A DNA stretch of 64,000 bases from Trueperella pyogenes (GTDB lineage: Bacteria; Actinomycetota; Actinomycetes; Actinomycetales; Actinomycetaceae): assembly GCF_900460345.1 (NCBI RefSeq), contig NZ_UHHW01000002.1:2205746-2269745 (forward strand), written 5' to 3'. Under the pieces are notes generated by a model that made no database searches, was not told the DNA's origin, and saw nothing but the letters and a program-made list of their open reading frames with translations. The position numbers and the translations under genes are program-made. Position 1 is the first letter of the stretch. Each line of letters begins with the position of its first letter. This document shows positions 35,125 to 44,078 of the stretch, in pieces.

Positions 35125-35166
35125 CGATTTATGCGACACTTGTTACAACAAGTGTCGCATAAATCG
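35125..35166. promoter_or_regulatory. Perfect 19-bp inverted repeat upstream of the DUF2871 gene
   Basis: Arms 35125-35143 and 35148-35166 are exactly complementary (core ATGCGACACTTGT) with a TACA spacer; it ends 16 bases before the ATG and just before AGGAG. It could be a repressor operator, an RNA hairpin in the 5' leader, or both. No T run follows, so it is not a typical terminator. Confidence 0.6.
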
Positions 35167-35181
35167 CTTTAGGAGAGCTAC

Positions 35182-35607
35182 ATGAAAAACCTCTGGCTAC
35201 TAGCAGCTACCTACGCAGGTCTTGGCCTGCTCGCCGGTTTCTTCTACCGCATGATGACCATGAACATGGAGGTCGTGCCCGCAACCCAGCTTTCCGCCGT
35301 TCACACCCACCTCCTGGCCTTGGGCATGATGGTCATGCTCATCGTCCTTGCTCTCGATGCCGTCTTGAAGATTTCCGGCACCCGATCCTTCACGATCTTC
35401 TGCTGGACGTACAACGCTGGAGTGTTGATCACAGCCGGTGTTATGGTGTGGCACGGTCTTATTCAGCTTGACGGAGGCCAGGGTGGCGGCGCAGTCGCCG
35501 GTATCGCGGGTATCGGCCATATTCTCTTGACGGTCGGCTTGATCTCTCTGTTCGTCAGCCTCTCGGCGCCCGTCAAGCGCGCCGCCGAGCGAGCCTATCG
35601 ACCTTAG
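35182..35607 (+). CDS. DUF2871 family membrane protein
   Basis: A 141-residue protein with four hydrophobic helices (about 5-25, 40-60, 70-95 and 112-132). The conserved-looking residues are FYRMMTMNMEVVPATQLSAVHTHLLALGM, with two His near residues 41-43 and a further His in the third helix region (VWHGLIQ) and IGHIL, a pattern like heme or metal binding in the membrane. The family has no known function. AGGAG at 35171-35175 precedes the ATG. It is a single gene with its own palindrome and terminator. Confidence 0.8.
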   Translation: MKNLWLLAATYAGLGLLAGFFYRMMTMNMEVVPATQLSAVHTHLLALGMMVMLIVLALDAVLKISGTRSFTIFCWTYNAGVLITAGVMVWHGLIQLDGGQGGGAVAGIAGIGHILLTVGLISLFVSLSAPVKRAAERAYRP

Positions 35608-35631
35608 GTCTTCAGTCGCAGTTTTCATTCA

Positions 35632-35668
35632 GCGCATCGCAACCAGACTGGTTGCGATGCGCAATTTT
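35632..35668 (+). terminator. Terminator of the DUF2871 gene
   Basis: Perfect 13-bp arms (GCGCATCGCAACC and complement) around AGACT, followed by AATTTTAAG, beginning 24 bases after the stop codon. This is a typical intrinsic terminator and separates the gene from the TetR gene. Confidence 0.8.
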
Positions 35669-35686
35669 AAGTCAGTTTTCTGAAAA

Positions 35687-35718
35687 CTAATTGACAGAGT
35701 GTCAGTTAGGTCTAGAGT
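35687..35718 (+). promoter_or_regulatory. Promoter with operator of the TetR gene
   Basis: TTGACA (35691-35696) and TAGAGT (35713-35718) are spaced 16 bases. The -35 box lies inside a near-perfect dyad CTAATTGACA-GAG-TGTCAGTTAG (35687-35709, one mismatch), a likely autoregulatory operator for the TetR protein. The -10 ends six bases before the ATG at 35725, so the transcript is probably leaderless. Confidence 0.6.
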
Positions 35719-35724
35719 GGCTAT

Positions 35725-36333
35725 ATGGAAGAGGTGAGAGTAAGACCACGAGGGCAAGCTACTCGTGGACAGATCGTTCAGGCCACGCGCGATTTAATCG
35801 AAGAAGAGGGCCTAAAACGGATGTCCGTCTCCGCAATCGCAAATAAGGCGGGCATCACCCGATCGCTTTTCTACCACCACTTCGCAAACCTGGATGAGGT
35901 GGCTGACGCCGTTTTGGAACAGGTCATCGAGGAATTTGTGGTGGAGCTGCAGAATTGGAACCAGCAGCGCACCTTCGGAGACGTGGCCGGATCGCTCAAC
36001 CAGGCAGCTCACCTCATGCGCAGACTCATTAACGAGGACGCGCCATTTTCTGCGGCACTTTTCTCTGGAGCAAACGCACAGCTCTATGTCGCATTCATTG
36101 ACCGTATGGCACGGCGAATTTCGGCATACATCGCACAGAGTACGGTTCGCGATTTCGCTGCTCACCACGAGATCAAGATTGCACACGTAGAGAATACGTT
36201 TTACATGATGCTCACGGGTTTGGTTGCCCTGATCAAAGCACAACCAGACATCTCTCACGAGGAAATAGTTCAAATTGCGGCGCAGACCCTTCACCTTGAA
36301 GAGTACCTGCCTCATTGCACAACCGAAAACTAA
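35725..36333 (+). CDS. TetR family transcriptional regulator
   Basis: A 202-residue regulator. The helix-turn-helix is in the first 60 residues (RGQIVQATRDLIEEEGLKRM, then SVSAIANKAGITRSLFYHHFANLDEVADAV), followed by a helical ligand-binding domain (65-200) of no recognised subclass. It probably represses its own promoter and the adjacent membrane-protein gene at 36349, which begins 15 bases after its stop. The upstream dyad at 35687 is its likely operator. Confidence 0.88.
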   Translation: MEEVRVRPRGQATRGQIVQATRDLIEEEGLKRMSVSAIANKAGITRSLFYHHFANLDEVADAVLEQVIEEFVVELQNWNQQRTFGDVAGSLNQAAHLMRRLINEDAPFSAALFSGANAQLYVAFIDRMARRISAYIAQSTVRDFAAHHEIKIAHVENTFYMMLTGLVALIKAQPDISHEEIVQIAAQTLHLEEYLPHCTTEN

Positions 36334-36348
36334 AAGGAGATACAGACA

Positions 36349-37377
36349 GTGTTGTTTGACGTCTACGGCGATACTGCCGCCTACCAGTGGCTCGGCTGGA
36401 TCTTGGTGTTTGTAGGCCTTATTGTGGCCAATGAATTTGCCCGTCGCTCAAAGGCGGGCGGCATTACGATGTTCGTCGTCATTCCCGCCGTTCTGTCGGC
36501 ATATTTCATCGTCATCAACGTGGGCTCGTGGATCGGTGCCGACTGGGCGCTGAACAACCCCACGATCAAACACATGGGCAGCTGGTTCCATTACGCTAAA
36601 CTCTATGCGGCGCTTGCCGGCTGTATCGGCTTCGTCATGCTCAAGTATCGTTGGGGCAAGCTCGGTAAGGCGGACTGGTTTAAAGCTTTCCCGTTCGTCA
36701 TCGTGGCCATTAACATTCTCATCGCGGTAGTTTCGGACTTCGAGTCAGCAATTCGGGCGTTTAACTCCACGTGGGTATCGGTCGAGGGCGTCACGCTATA
36801 CGGCGGATGGCATAACATTTTTAACGCCATCGCAGGTCTGCTCAATATCTTCGTCATGACCGGGTGGTTTGGCATCTACGTGTCCAAAGGCGGAAAGGAC
36901 ATGCTCTGGTCGGATATGACCTGGGTCTTTATCATCTCCTACGACCTGTGGAATTTCGCATACACCTATAACTGTCTTCCCACACATTCCTGGTACTGCG
37001 GACTCGCGCTCTTGCTGGCGCCGACAGTGGCGGCGACGTTCTGGAACAAGGGCGGTTGGATCATGAACCGAGCGTTCACGTTGGCGATGTGGTGCATGTT
37101 CGCCCAGACCTTCCCGATGTTCCAAGACTATTCCGTCTTCTCGGTGAACTCGGTCAATAATCCCACGATCAACCTTGTGGTCTCGGCGGTAGCTTTAGTG
37201 GCGAATATCTTGGCTGTGGGTTATGTGATTTACCGGGCACGTAAGCTCAAGGTCAACCCGTACACCCATGAGGTATTCGTTGGGACTCGCGATTTTGAGA
37301 TCGCTATGTCTCGCCGGGACAAGACGGTTCCAGCACTGTCCTCTGGGCAGACGTGGGAGCGGATCGTGAGCAAGTAG
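36349..37377 (+). CDS. Multi-pass membrane protein, DUF5692-like
   Basis: A 342-residue protein with about nine hydrophobic segments (for example AAYQWLGWILVFVGLIVANEF and AKLYAALAGCIGFVMLKYRWG). It has many conserved-looking Trp residues and a short polar C-terminus. It resembles the DUF5692 family, which lacks a known function; I am moderately sure. The start is GTG at 36349, after AAAAGGAGA. It shares a transcript with the TetR gene and is probably the function that regulator controls, perhaps a transport or stress role. Confidence 0.65.
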   Translation: MLFDVYGDTAAYQWLGWILVFVGLIVANEFARRSKAGGITMFVVIPAVLSAYFIVINVGSWIGADWALNNPTIKHMGSWFHYAKLYAALAGCIGFVMLKYRWGKLGKADWFKAFPFVIVAINILIAVVSDFESAIRAFNSTWVSVEGVTLYGGWHNIFNAIAGLLNIFVMTGWFGIYVSKGGKDMLWSDMTWVFIISYDLWNFAYTYNCLPTHSWYCGLALLLAPTVAATFWNKGGWIMNRAFTLAMWCMFAQTFPMFQDYSVFSVNSVNNPTINLVVSAVALVANILAVGYVIYRARKLKVNPYTHEVFVGTRDFEIAMSRRDKTVPALSSGQTWERIVSK

Positions 37378-37395
37378 GACGCACGGCTAGGGCCG

Positions 37396-38697
37396 CTAGA
37401 ACTGCCGATCTGTGGCGTCGCGCAACTGAAGGAGCGTCTCGTCGTCGGGAAATCCGACGACGCCGTAGCGCGGCGGCCACAGATTGTCCGCGGGCGTGAT
37501 CCCCTCCGGCCAAATCTCGCGCGCGATATGCGAGCGAACGGTGATGTGGACGGGCGTGACACTTTCCCAAGGGTGCGGCGAAGCCGAACGGGTAAAGGTG
37601 AGGAAATCGGTGACCGGGACGGAGCCGTGCTTATCGGAAGCGTCCCAGGTGGCGTTAGAGACCCGTTCGCCGGACTTCAGGCGGCGTGCCACAAAGGGCT
37701 TGACAGCGCCGAAAGTCGGCCAGCTGGACAGCAGCTGTTCCTGCGTCGCATATATTTTCTCGCGGAAGTGATTGCGCAGTGCGCCGAGCACCTGTGCAAG
37801 TGCCGAGTCGGGAAAGGGCTGCCACTCGAGCCAGCCGTCAGCCGCGACGGTGTGGGGAAGCGGGTAGACGGCGTCGGGAGAATCGCGCTGGGCGAGGAGG
37901 AGCTGGAAGAAGTCAGCCAGGTGCGGGTCGCCGGAAAAGACGATGTAGAGCTTGGTGCGCGAGGCGGGGACGAACAGGGGAATGTCGTCGGGGCGTTCGT
38001 GCCTCATGCGCTCGGCGACCTGCTGGATCATGTCGAGGTCTGCGAACCAGGATAGCTCATAGTTCGCTGGCTGTAGGAACGTCATGACCTGTGCGCCCGC
38101 GATCTCGGTGATGCCGATCTCGACCATCTGCTGGGTGCCATCGGTCAGGAGGCGAAGCGTCGTGACGGCGTCGGTCATCATCGCGCCTATGTCATGCACG
38201 TCCTCAAATTGCTCGTAGTAAATGGGCTGAATGGTATCCGGCATGTCGTAGGCGAGGCCGACGGCGATGAAGCCGGTCAGCGGCAGGTAGATGATCGAAT
38301 CGGCGTCTGGCGTGGCTGGTAGGAAGTAGTCCGCCGACCTGACTATTGGGACGATCGCGGCCTGCAGGGGCGGGGTGACCGAGTCGGCGCTGTCCGCGCC
38401 GTAGGAGCTGCTGGTGGAAGCATTCGTTTCGCCGGTGCTGCTAGCCAGGCTGCTACGATCCGACTCGCTCACTTGTGCCTCTTGGGCTTGATCGACGCCG
38501 ATGCTGATCAGACGATTGAGGAGCTCGGTGCGTTGGTCAAGCGGGGCGTCCGGCTTGATGAGCGCGCCGGGGCGAAAGCGGAAGGTGCGCCCATCTGAAA
38601 GAAGGATGTCCAGCCAGTCGCCATTGGCAGTGACCAGCGTGTTTTCCAACTGCGGGTGCCTAATTGCTTGCTCGAGAGCCCACTCCATGAAAGTCAT
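37396..38697 (-). CDS. Hypothetical protein
   Basis: A 433-residue soluble protein with an N-terminal domain (1-70), a Ser/Thr-rich linker (about 80-105) and a large globular part (110-433). Segments such as YLPLTGFIAVGLAYDMPDTI faintly recall DUF1444, but I would not assign it. There is no signal peptide and no catalytic motif. The gene stands alone, converging with the DUF5692-like gene (19-base gap) and following a hairpin. Codon use looks like that of core genes. Confidence 0.6.
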   Translation of the reverse strand: MTFMEWALEQAIRHPQLENTLVTANGDWLDILLSDGRTFRFRPGALIKPDAPLDQRTELLNRLISIGVDQAQEAQVSESDRSSLASSTGETNASTSSSYGADSADSVTPPLQAAIVPIVRSADYFLPATPDADSIIYLPLTGFIAVGLAYDMPDTIQPIYYEQFEDVHDIGAMMTDAVTTLRLLTDGTQQMVEIGITEIAGAQVMTFLQPANYELSWFADLDMIQQVAERMRHERPDDIPLFVPASRTKLYIVFSGDPHLADFFQLLLAQRDSPDAVYPLPHTVAADGWLEWQPFPDSALAQVLGALRNHFREKIYATQEQLLSSWPTFGAVKPFVARRLKSGERVSNATWDASDKHGSVPVTDFLTFTRSASPHPWESVTPVHITVRSHIAREIWPEGITPADNLWPPRYGVVGFPDDETLLQLRDATDRQF

Positions 38698-38769
38698 GCT
38701 TCATTCTTTCAAAGTTGAGGCGGGGAATGAAATGGGCTCGGTGGTCTTTGCCGGGTCGCTTAAGGGGAG

Positions 38770-38801
38770 AAAGGGAGCAGACCCTAGGATCTGCTCCCTT
38801 T
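38770..38801 (-). terminator. Hairpin downstream of the surface-anchored protein gene
   Basis: 12-bp arms (AAAGGGAGCAGA and its complement) around an 8-base loop, 44 bases beyond the stop codon at 38845. There is no long T run; it may also act on the other strand. Confidence 0.55.
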
Positions 38802-38844
38802 CGATGGCAGAGCCTTAGACGGCTCCATCCTGGAGGGGGATTTA

Positions 38845-41175
38845 CTATGCTTTCTTGCGGTAGACGGCGAAGATTGCACCGCCTGCAAGGAGGAGAGCCG
38901 CCAGGCTGGTGAGCAGCTCAGTGCTGGCACCGGTATGGGACAGCTTGGTGGTAGCAGGATTGCCAGTAGTTGGAACCACTGCGTTCGGGGTACCGGTTGC
39001 AGGAACTACTGCGTCTGGTGTGCCGGTCGGCTGTCCACCAGTCGAAGGCGTGCCCTGTTCGGAGGTGGACTTCAGCACGACCTTGATAGGCAGCTCCACT
39101 GAACCCGTGTAGTTGCCCAAGCCGGCGACGATGATCTTGTTGTCGCCCGCACGATTCGGATCGCCGAAGGACACGGTGTAATCTACACCGAATTTGAGCT
39201 GGGTGGCGGAGACGGCAGAGCCCTTGTCGGAACTTGCATGCTTTTCTTTCTCAGCTTGAGCTTTCAAGGCCTCGACCTTGAACCCGGCGGCTGCGAGCTG
39301 CCCGTATCCGAGCGGATGATCGGCGTCGACCTTCTCAACTGCGATCTCCTTCGGCGCGGTGATGCGCACCTTGGTGGAGTCAGCGATGTTGATCGGCGTG
39401 ACGGCCTTGTCCTTGCCTGTGTCTGACCCGGCCTTGTCCTTGTCGGTGTTACCGGGAGTGGTGTTGTCAGCAGAGCCGTCATCCTTCTTGCCAGGCTTGA
39501 AGTCGCCGACATGCCAGGTGTAGGTGGCGGTGTTGGAGGTTACCAGCTCACCAGCCTTGTTCTTGCCGGAGGCCTTGACCTTCATCGTGTAGACGCCAGG
39601 CTTTTCGAAGAGCCAGTTGGTGTGGACGTGAGTGGGATCAGGAACTGGGATAGTGGAACCAGACTTGAGGTCAATTGAACCGTCGGCGAGTAGCGGTGTC
39701 AGCTGGCCAAGATTCTTGAAGGTGAACAGCTGTACCCGGCCGGGACCAGAGACATTTTCGAACTGAATATCGATATGTGAAAAATCAGGTCGGACGCCAA
39801 GAGTTTCCCATCCAGGCCACAGACTTCCTCCAGGCCACTCTTTTCCGGTCTTTTGCGGGTCAGGCAACAGATAACCAGAAGTGATGATGTTGGGGTGGAT
39901 GTTTGCGGAGACATTTTCACGCATGGCTTCAGTGACCTTTATAACGACCTCTTCAGGCTTGCGGATCGTGCCAAGAGCAGTCACATCTTCCTTCATGTTG
40001 AGTTCGAGCTCGCCATTCTTTGCCACAACATTGAAGATGTCGGCATGCCCGCGGTCAAGGATTACGGTTCCCTTCGGGTCGACGGAAGGCTTGTCCTTGT
40101 CGGCCTTGTCTCCCCGGTCGGTCGGATTCTTATCGCTGTCGGGATTCTTTGACTTTCCAGGAGCGGGAGTTTCCTGATTTCCAGAATCCTCGCCTTCTGG
40201 ATCCTTGGCATCCTCATCTTTTGGATCCTCAGACTCTTCGTCTGCTGGCCCTTCAGATTCTTCATCCTCCGGTTCATCTGAGTCTTCGGGATCGTCAGCA
40301 TCTGTGTCTGGTTTCTCGGGCTTGTCAGGCGTGACGTCCGGTTTTCCTTGCTTCGTGCCGCCACAGGTGCCTTCTAGATCGGACTTTTCAACTACCCATT
40401 CGTAGGTCTTGGTTTCGGATGTGAATTCCTGACCATTATATTCGGCAGTCGCGGTGACATCGAAGCTATAAGTGCCAGATTTGGTTGCAAGCCACTTGGC
40501 ATGGTGATGGCTGGATGTGAGTTCCCAGACCGATCCATCCTTAATGGCGTATTGGTTATCTTTGAGTTCCGGGCCTACTTTGCTGGTACCGGTCTTGAAG
40601 TCGTATCTCATCTCATATGGGATGAGCGCTCCACCTTCGGGTCCCCGAACATTGGAGAATTTGAGAGTGACGTCGCCTCCCTTGTAATCTTCGTCACGGT
40701 CATCAGGCTTTTTCGGGTCAGGCCAGGCAAGATGTTTACTGTATCCGGGATTGAGAACCGTGGAGCTGTGCGAGTCGCTCATGTATGCGCCGGTAACACC
40801 TGGTATCGCATTTCCGAACTGTTCTTTTGCGTTTTCGTCAAAGCAGGTAAAGGACTTGCCGAATGTCTTAAACCTGACTTCGTTGGGATTGCGGAGCGTT
40901 CCAATTTGAGTGACATCTTCTTTGACGTCGAGATGAAGCTTGGTCTCATACTTTACTGAGTCTTCGTAGTCTTCGCTTTCGTCGTCGTCGATGTCAGCAC
41001 TTCCAACGATTTTGGTTTCTTCGGGAAGATTGTAGACGTAAAACGCGTCAACGTGCCCACCGGATAGTTCAAAGCGATCTGGTGCTGCGCTGGCAGTGAG
41101 TGGTGCGAGAGCCACCAATGACGCAGTCATTGCGGCCGCCGCCACCTTCGCTGAACGTGACAAGAATTCTTTCAT
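38845..41175 (-). CDS. Surface-anchored protein with two actinobacterial wall-repeat domains (choice-of-anchor M type)
   Basis: A 776-residue protein. It has a signal peptide (about 1-31), a first domain with GGHVDAFYVYNLPEE, an acidic DEPED-type low-complexity stretch of about 120 residues, then a second repeat beginning ILDRGHADIFNVVAKNGELEL with the same plan. Both contain the HxD-type motif (GGHVDAF, RGHADIF) and the HHHAKWLATKSGTYSFDV / HVHTNWLFEKPGVYTMKV pair. The C-terminus is LSHTGAS, a hydrophobic helix and RKKA. Such proteins go with metal ABC transporters, but none is adjacent. The ATG at 41175 follows GAAGGA; an upstream ATG at 41262 would give a non-signal extension. Confidence 0.88.
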   Translation of the reverse strand: MKEFLSRSAKVAAAAMTASLVALAPLTASAAPDRFELSGGHVDAFYVYNLPEETKIVGSADIDDDESEDYEDSVKYETKLHLDVKEDVTQIGTLRNPNEVRFKTFGKSFTCFDENAKEQFGNAIPGVTGAYMSDSHSSTVLNPGYSKHLAWPDPKKPDDRDEDYKGGDVTLKFSNVRGPEGGALIPYEMRYDFKTGTSKVGPELKDNQYAIKDGSVWELTSSHHHAKWLATKSGTYSFDVTATAEYNGQEFTSETKTYEWVVEKSDLEGTCGGTKQGKPDVTPDKPEKPDTDADDPEDSDEPEDEESEGPADEESEDPKDEDAKDPEGEDSGNQETPAPGKSKNPDSDKNPTDRGDKADKDKPSVDPKGTVILDRGHADIFNVVAKNGELELNMKEDVTALGTIRKPEEVVIKVTEAMRENVSANIHPNIITSGYLLPDPQKTGKEWPGGSLWPGWETLGVRPDFSHIDIQFENVSGPGRVQLFTFKNLGQLTPLLADGSIDLKSGSTIPVPDPTHVHTNWLFEKPGVYTMKVKASGKNKAGELVTSNTATYTWHVGDFKPGKKDDGSADNTTPGNTDKDKAGSDTGKDKAVTPINIADSTKVRITAPKEIAVEKVDADHPLGYGQLAAAGFKVEALKAQAEKEKHASSDKGSAVSATQLKFGVDYTVSFGDPNRAGDNKIIVAGLGNYTGSVELPIKVVLKSTSEQGTPSTGGQPTGTPDAVVPATGTPNAVVPTTGNPATTKLSHTGASTELLTSLAALLLAGGAIFAVYRKKA

Positions 41176-41326
41176 ATGGTGATCCTTCACGATCTGATAA
41201 ATATGTGCATTCACCATACTAATGAGAACGGTTATCAGAATCAATATCCCATTGCCTGACACTTACGTCTGCTACATCACGAAAATAAATAGTGCCTATT
41301 GCCGCGCACAGGACTACGCTGTCTTC

Positions 41327-42658
41327 GTGCATAAGAGTCGGCATCTACGCCCGGCCAGCGCGGTAGCCTTCAGCTTCCTTGGCCTCATCATGATCGGCAC
41401 GATCGCACTTGCCAGCCCGTGGGCGTCGGCAAGATACGTCGCGCCTCTCGACGCCCTGTTCACTGCCACGTCGGCAGTGTGCCTAACCGGCCTCATCACG
41501 GTCGATACGGCCACCGCATGGTCACCCTTCGGCCAGGTCGTCATCATGATCCTCATCCAGCTCGGCGGCCTCGGCATCATGACCGTGACCTGCCTGCTGT
41601 CCATCCTCCTTGGCGCCCGCCTCGGCCTACGACGTCGTCTGAGCGCCCAAGCCGAAGGCCGCGGCGACCTCGGCAACGTGCGCTGGATAGTCCAGGCTAC
41701 GATCCTTTTCACGCTGGTCATCGAAACCGTCGTCTTTCTCGTCCTCCTGCTGCGCTTCCACTTCGGTCACGGCTATGGGTGGGCTCGCGCCGCGTGGGAG
41801 GCGCTCTTCCACGCGATCTCCTCCTTTAACAACGCGGGCTTCGCCCTGTATTCGGACAACCTGATGAGCTTCGCGACGGACGCGTGGATCCTCCTGCCCC
41901 TTGCCTTCGGCTTGATCGTGGGCGGCCTCGGCTTTCCCGTCCTGCTCGAGACCTACCGCCGCCTGCGCACACCGCGCGTACTTCGCCGGCGTTGGTCGCT
42001 CACCGCACGCTTCACCCTGACCGGCACACTAGTGCTTGCCGCTGTAGGCACCGCGCTGATGCTCACCGAATGGAACGGCGCGCTCGCCGGAATCGACGCC
42101 CCCAACCGTCTGCTCAACGCCTTCTTCGCCGGAGTGAGTCCGCGAACCGCCGGCTTCAACGCGATCGACTACGCCGACGCCCGGCCGCAGACCCTGCTTG
42201 CTATCGATATCCTCATGTTCATCGGCGGCGGGTCGGGCGGCACAGCCGGAGGCATCAAAATCACCACGCTCGCCGTCCTGCTTGCGACCATTAGAGCCGA
42301 GATCAAGGGTCGCAGGATTGTCAGCGCTTACGGGCGGTCAATCAGCCGCCGCGTGATCGGTCAGGCGCTCGCAGTGACAGTCGCGGCGCTCGCCCTCGTC
42401 GTCGCCGCAACGTTTATGATCATAACGCTCGCGCCACAGTTCTCCACCGACCACATCCTTTTTGAAGCCACCTCCGCTTTCGGCACAGTCGGCCTGTCGA
42501 CCGGAATCACCCCGAACCTGCCGCGCTCCGCGCAACTCATCCTCATCGTCCTCATGTTCGCCGGCCGCGTCGGCCCGCTCGCGCTCGCCACGACCCTCGC
42601 CGGGCGCTCCACCAACCGACTCTACAAGTACCCCGAAGAAAGGCCTGCCATTGGCTAA
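41327..42658 (+). CDS. Potassium uptake protein, TrkH/KtrB family
   Basis: A channel-like K+ permease of about 443 residues with the four-fold M1-P-M2 plan. Visible selectivity-filter-type segments are TSAVCLTGLITVDT, FNNAGFALYSD, GVSPRTAGFNAI and SAFGTVGLSTGI; GGGSGGTAGGIK lies between. An in-frame ATG at 41222 would add residues in AT-rich intergenic sequence, so I prefer GTG at 41327. It couples to the TrkA-type subunit in the next gene, which overlaps by 8 bases. It imports K+ for turgor and pH control. Confidence 0.9.
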   Translation: MHKSRHLRPASAVAFSFLGLIMIGTIALASPWASARYVAPLDALFTATSAVCLTGLITVDTATAWSPFGQVVIMILIQLGGLGIMTVTCLLSILLGARLGLRRRLSAQAEGRGDLGNVRWIVQATILFTLVIETVVFLVLLLRFHFGHGYGWARAAWEALFHAISSFNNAGFALYSDNLMSFATDAWILLPLAFGLIVGGLGFPVLLETYRRLRTPRVLRRRWSLTARFTLTGTLVLAAVGTALMLTEWNGALAGIDAPNRLLNAFFAGVSPRTAGFNAIDYADARPQTLLAIDILMFIGGGSGGTAGGIKITTLAVLLATIRAEIKGRRIVSAYGRSISRRVIGQALAVTVAALALVVAATFMIITLAPQFSTDHILFEATSAFGTVGLSTGITPNLPRSAQLILIVLMFAGRVGPLALATTLAGRSTNRLYKYPEERPAIG

Positions 42659-43328
42659 CATTTTTGCTCACCGTAACAACGACGACGGTCCCGTCGTCAT
42701 CCTCGGACTTGGCCGCTTTGGGCGATCCCTGGCAACTGAATTGACCAACAGCGGAGTTGAGGTGCTGTGCGTCGATAGCGACGCCAGTCTCGTCCAGGAG
42801 CTCTCCACCAGCTTCGACCACATCGTGCAAGGCGACGTCAGCAACCCGGAAGTGCTCTGGCAGCTCGGCGTCGAGGAAGCTTCGCGCGTCATCATCGCAA
42901 TAGGTTCGCACGTCGAGGCCTCCGTGCTAGCGGCCTCGGCGGTCATTGCCATGGGTGTGCCAGATGTGTGGGCAAAGGCCTACAAAGAATCTCACGCCAC
43001 GCTTCTGCAACAGATCGGGGTACACCACATCGTCCGGCCGGAGGTCGACATGGGCAAGCGCGTCGCCCGCCTCATTCGCAACCACGTTGAGGACTATCTG
43101 GAGTTCACACACGGATTCGCAGTCGCGGCGGCCACCCCGCCGGCTCGCCTCTTAGGCAAGACAGTGGGTGAAGTCAACGCTAAGCGACCCGGCCTTGAGA
43201 TCATCGCGGTGCAAAGAGGGGATGGGAATTTCCGCAACGCGCGCGACACCGACACGCTCGAATCTGGCGATCTCATCATTATCGCCGGTCCGCCCACCAG
43301 GGTAGAACGCGAAACCGAGCGAGATTAA
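42651..43328 (+). CDS. Potassium uptake regulatory protein, TrkA/KtrA family
   Basis: A 225-residue cytoplasmic subunit. The RCK-N Rossmann fold starts with VVILGLGRFGRSLATEL and VLCVDSD, followed by HIVQGDVSNPEVLWQLGV and PDVWAKAYKESHATLLQQIGVHHIVRPE. A short RCK-C domain begins near residue 145 and ends with LIIIAGPPTRVE. It binds nucleotides and gates the TrkH partner. The start is TTG at 42651 with AAAGG upstream. The overlap with trkH suggests translational coupling. Confidence 0.92.
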   Translation: MANIFAHRNNDDGPVVILGLGRFGRSLATELTNSGVEVLCVDSDASLVQELSTSFDHIVQGDVSNPEVLWQLGVEEASRVIIAIGSHVEASVLAASAVIAMGVPDVWAKAYKESHATLLQQIGVHHIVRPEVDMGKRVARLIRNHVEDYLEFTHGFAVAAATPPARLLGKTVGEVNAKRPGLEIIAVQRGDGNFRNARDTDTLESGDLIIIAGPPTRVERETERD

Positions 43329-43392
43329 GCCCGGTTCTGGCCAAAACCTAGCCGCGGCTTCACGGGGATTTCGCCAACGGCTGCTCACCCCG

Positions 43393-43421
43393 TTACTGCG
43401 CCGGCAGAAAACGACTAAACT
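43393..43421 (+). promoter_or_regulatory. Putative promoter of the TetR-HrpB unit
   Basis: TTACTG (43393-43398) and TAAACT (43416-43421) are 17 bases apart, about 36 bases before the TetR start at 43457. They were found by eye, and no operator-like dyad overlaps them. Confidence 0.45.
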
Positions 43422-43456
43422 GGAGAGGATTAGGCCCTCGCAACGAAAGATTGACC

Positions 43457-44077
43457 ATGAGCCCGAAAATTTCAGCACCATCCGTGAAAGAACATCACTC
43501 GATGATGTATGTGAGATTGGTGGACGCCGCCGAAGTGATCCTGCGCGAGGACGGACCGGCCGCGCTGACAGCCGCCGCAGTGGCGACCAGCGCGGGAATG
43601 GCGCGCAACTCGATCTACCGGTACGTGGAATCTATCGACGACCTGCGTTTGCTCGTACTTGAGCGGTACATTCCCGGTTGGCAAAAGCGTATCGACGCCG
43701 CGCTCGCGGCGGAATCCGACCCATATCTGCAGCTACAAATCCTAGTAGAAATTAGCCTCGACATCGGCGCGGAAGCCGGGCACCAGTGGCTGATCGACGT
43801 GGTCAAGGCCGGGCTGGGACGCGGCAAGAAGGGCGAGAAGGCGCCGTCGGGCGCGGAGATTCAGAGCCGCTCAGAAGAGGTATTGAACTTCCATCGCGAA
43901 CTCGCGCACAGGATAGTGACGCTGTGGCGCGAGATCACGCCGAGAGCCGTGGTGGTCAATTCGCAGATGACCCGCTCGATTCTCGATGCCGGCCTGAAAC
44001 TGCTCGACCAGGGTTACAACCTCCATGAGGTGAAGGAGACCTCCTTGCGGATGCTGGCCACTCTAGCTGGCCGATAG
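43457..44077 (+). CDS. TetR family transcriptional regulator
   Basis: A 206-residue regulator with an N-terminal helix-turn-helix (VDAAEVILREDGPAALTAAAVATSAGMARNSIYRYV is the recognition block; ARNSIYRYVESIDDLRLLV the next helix) and a helical C-terminal domain. It lies one base before the HrpB helicase gene and may be cotranscribed. Its target is unknown; the trkHA operon ends 128 bases upstream and hrpB is directly downstream. The ATG at 43457 is chosen; a TTG six bases upstream is in frame. Confidence 0.87.
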   Translation: MSPKISAPSVKEHHSMMYVRLVDAAEVILREDGPAALTAAAVATSAGMARNSIYRYVESIDDLRLLVLERYIPGWQKRIDAALAAESDPYLQLQILVEISLDIGAEAGHQWLIDVVKAGLGRGKKGEKAPSGAEIQSRSEEVLNFHRELAHRIVTLWREITPRAVVVNSQMTRSILDAGLKLLDQGYNLHEVKETSLRMLATLAGR

Positions 44078-44078
44078 C

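Noticed and set aside
41222..41326. Upstream start for trkH at 41222
   Set aside because: It would add an AT-rich, non-hydrophobic leader in the intergenic region; GTG at 41327 gives the family N-terminus.
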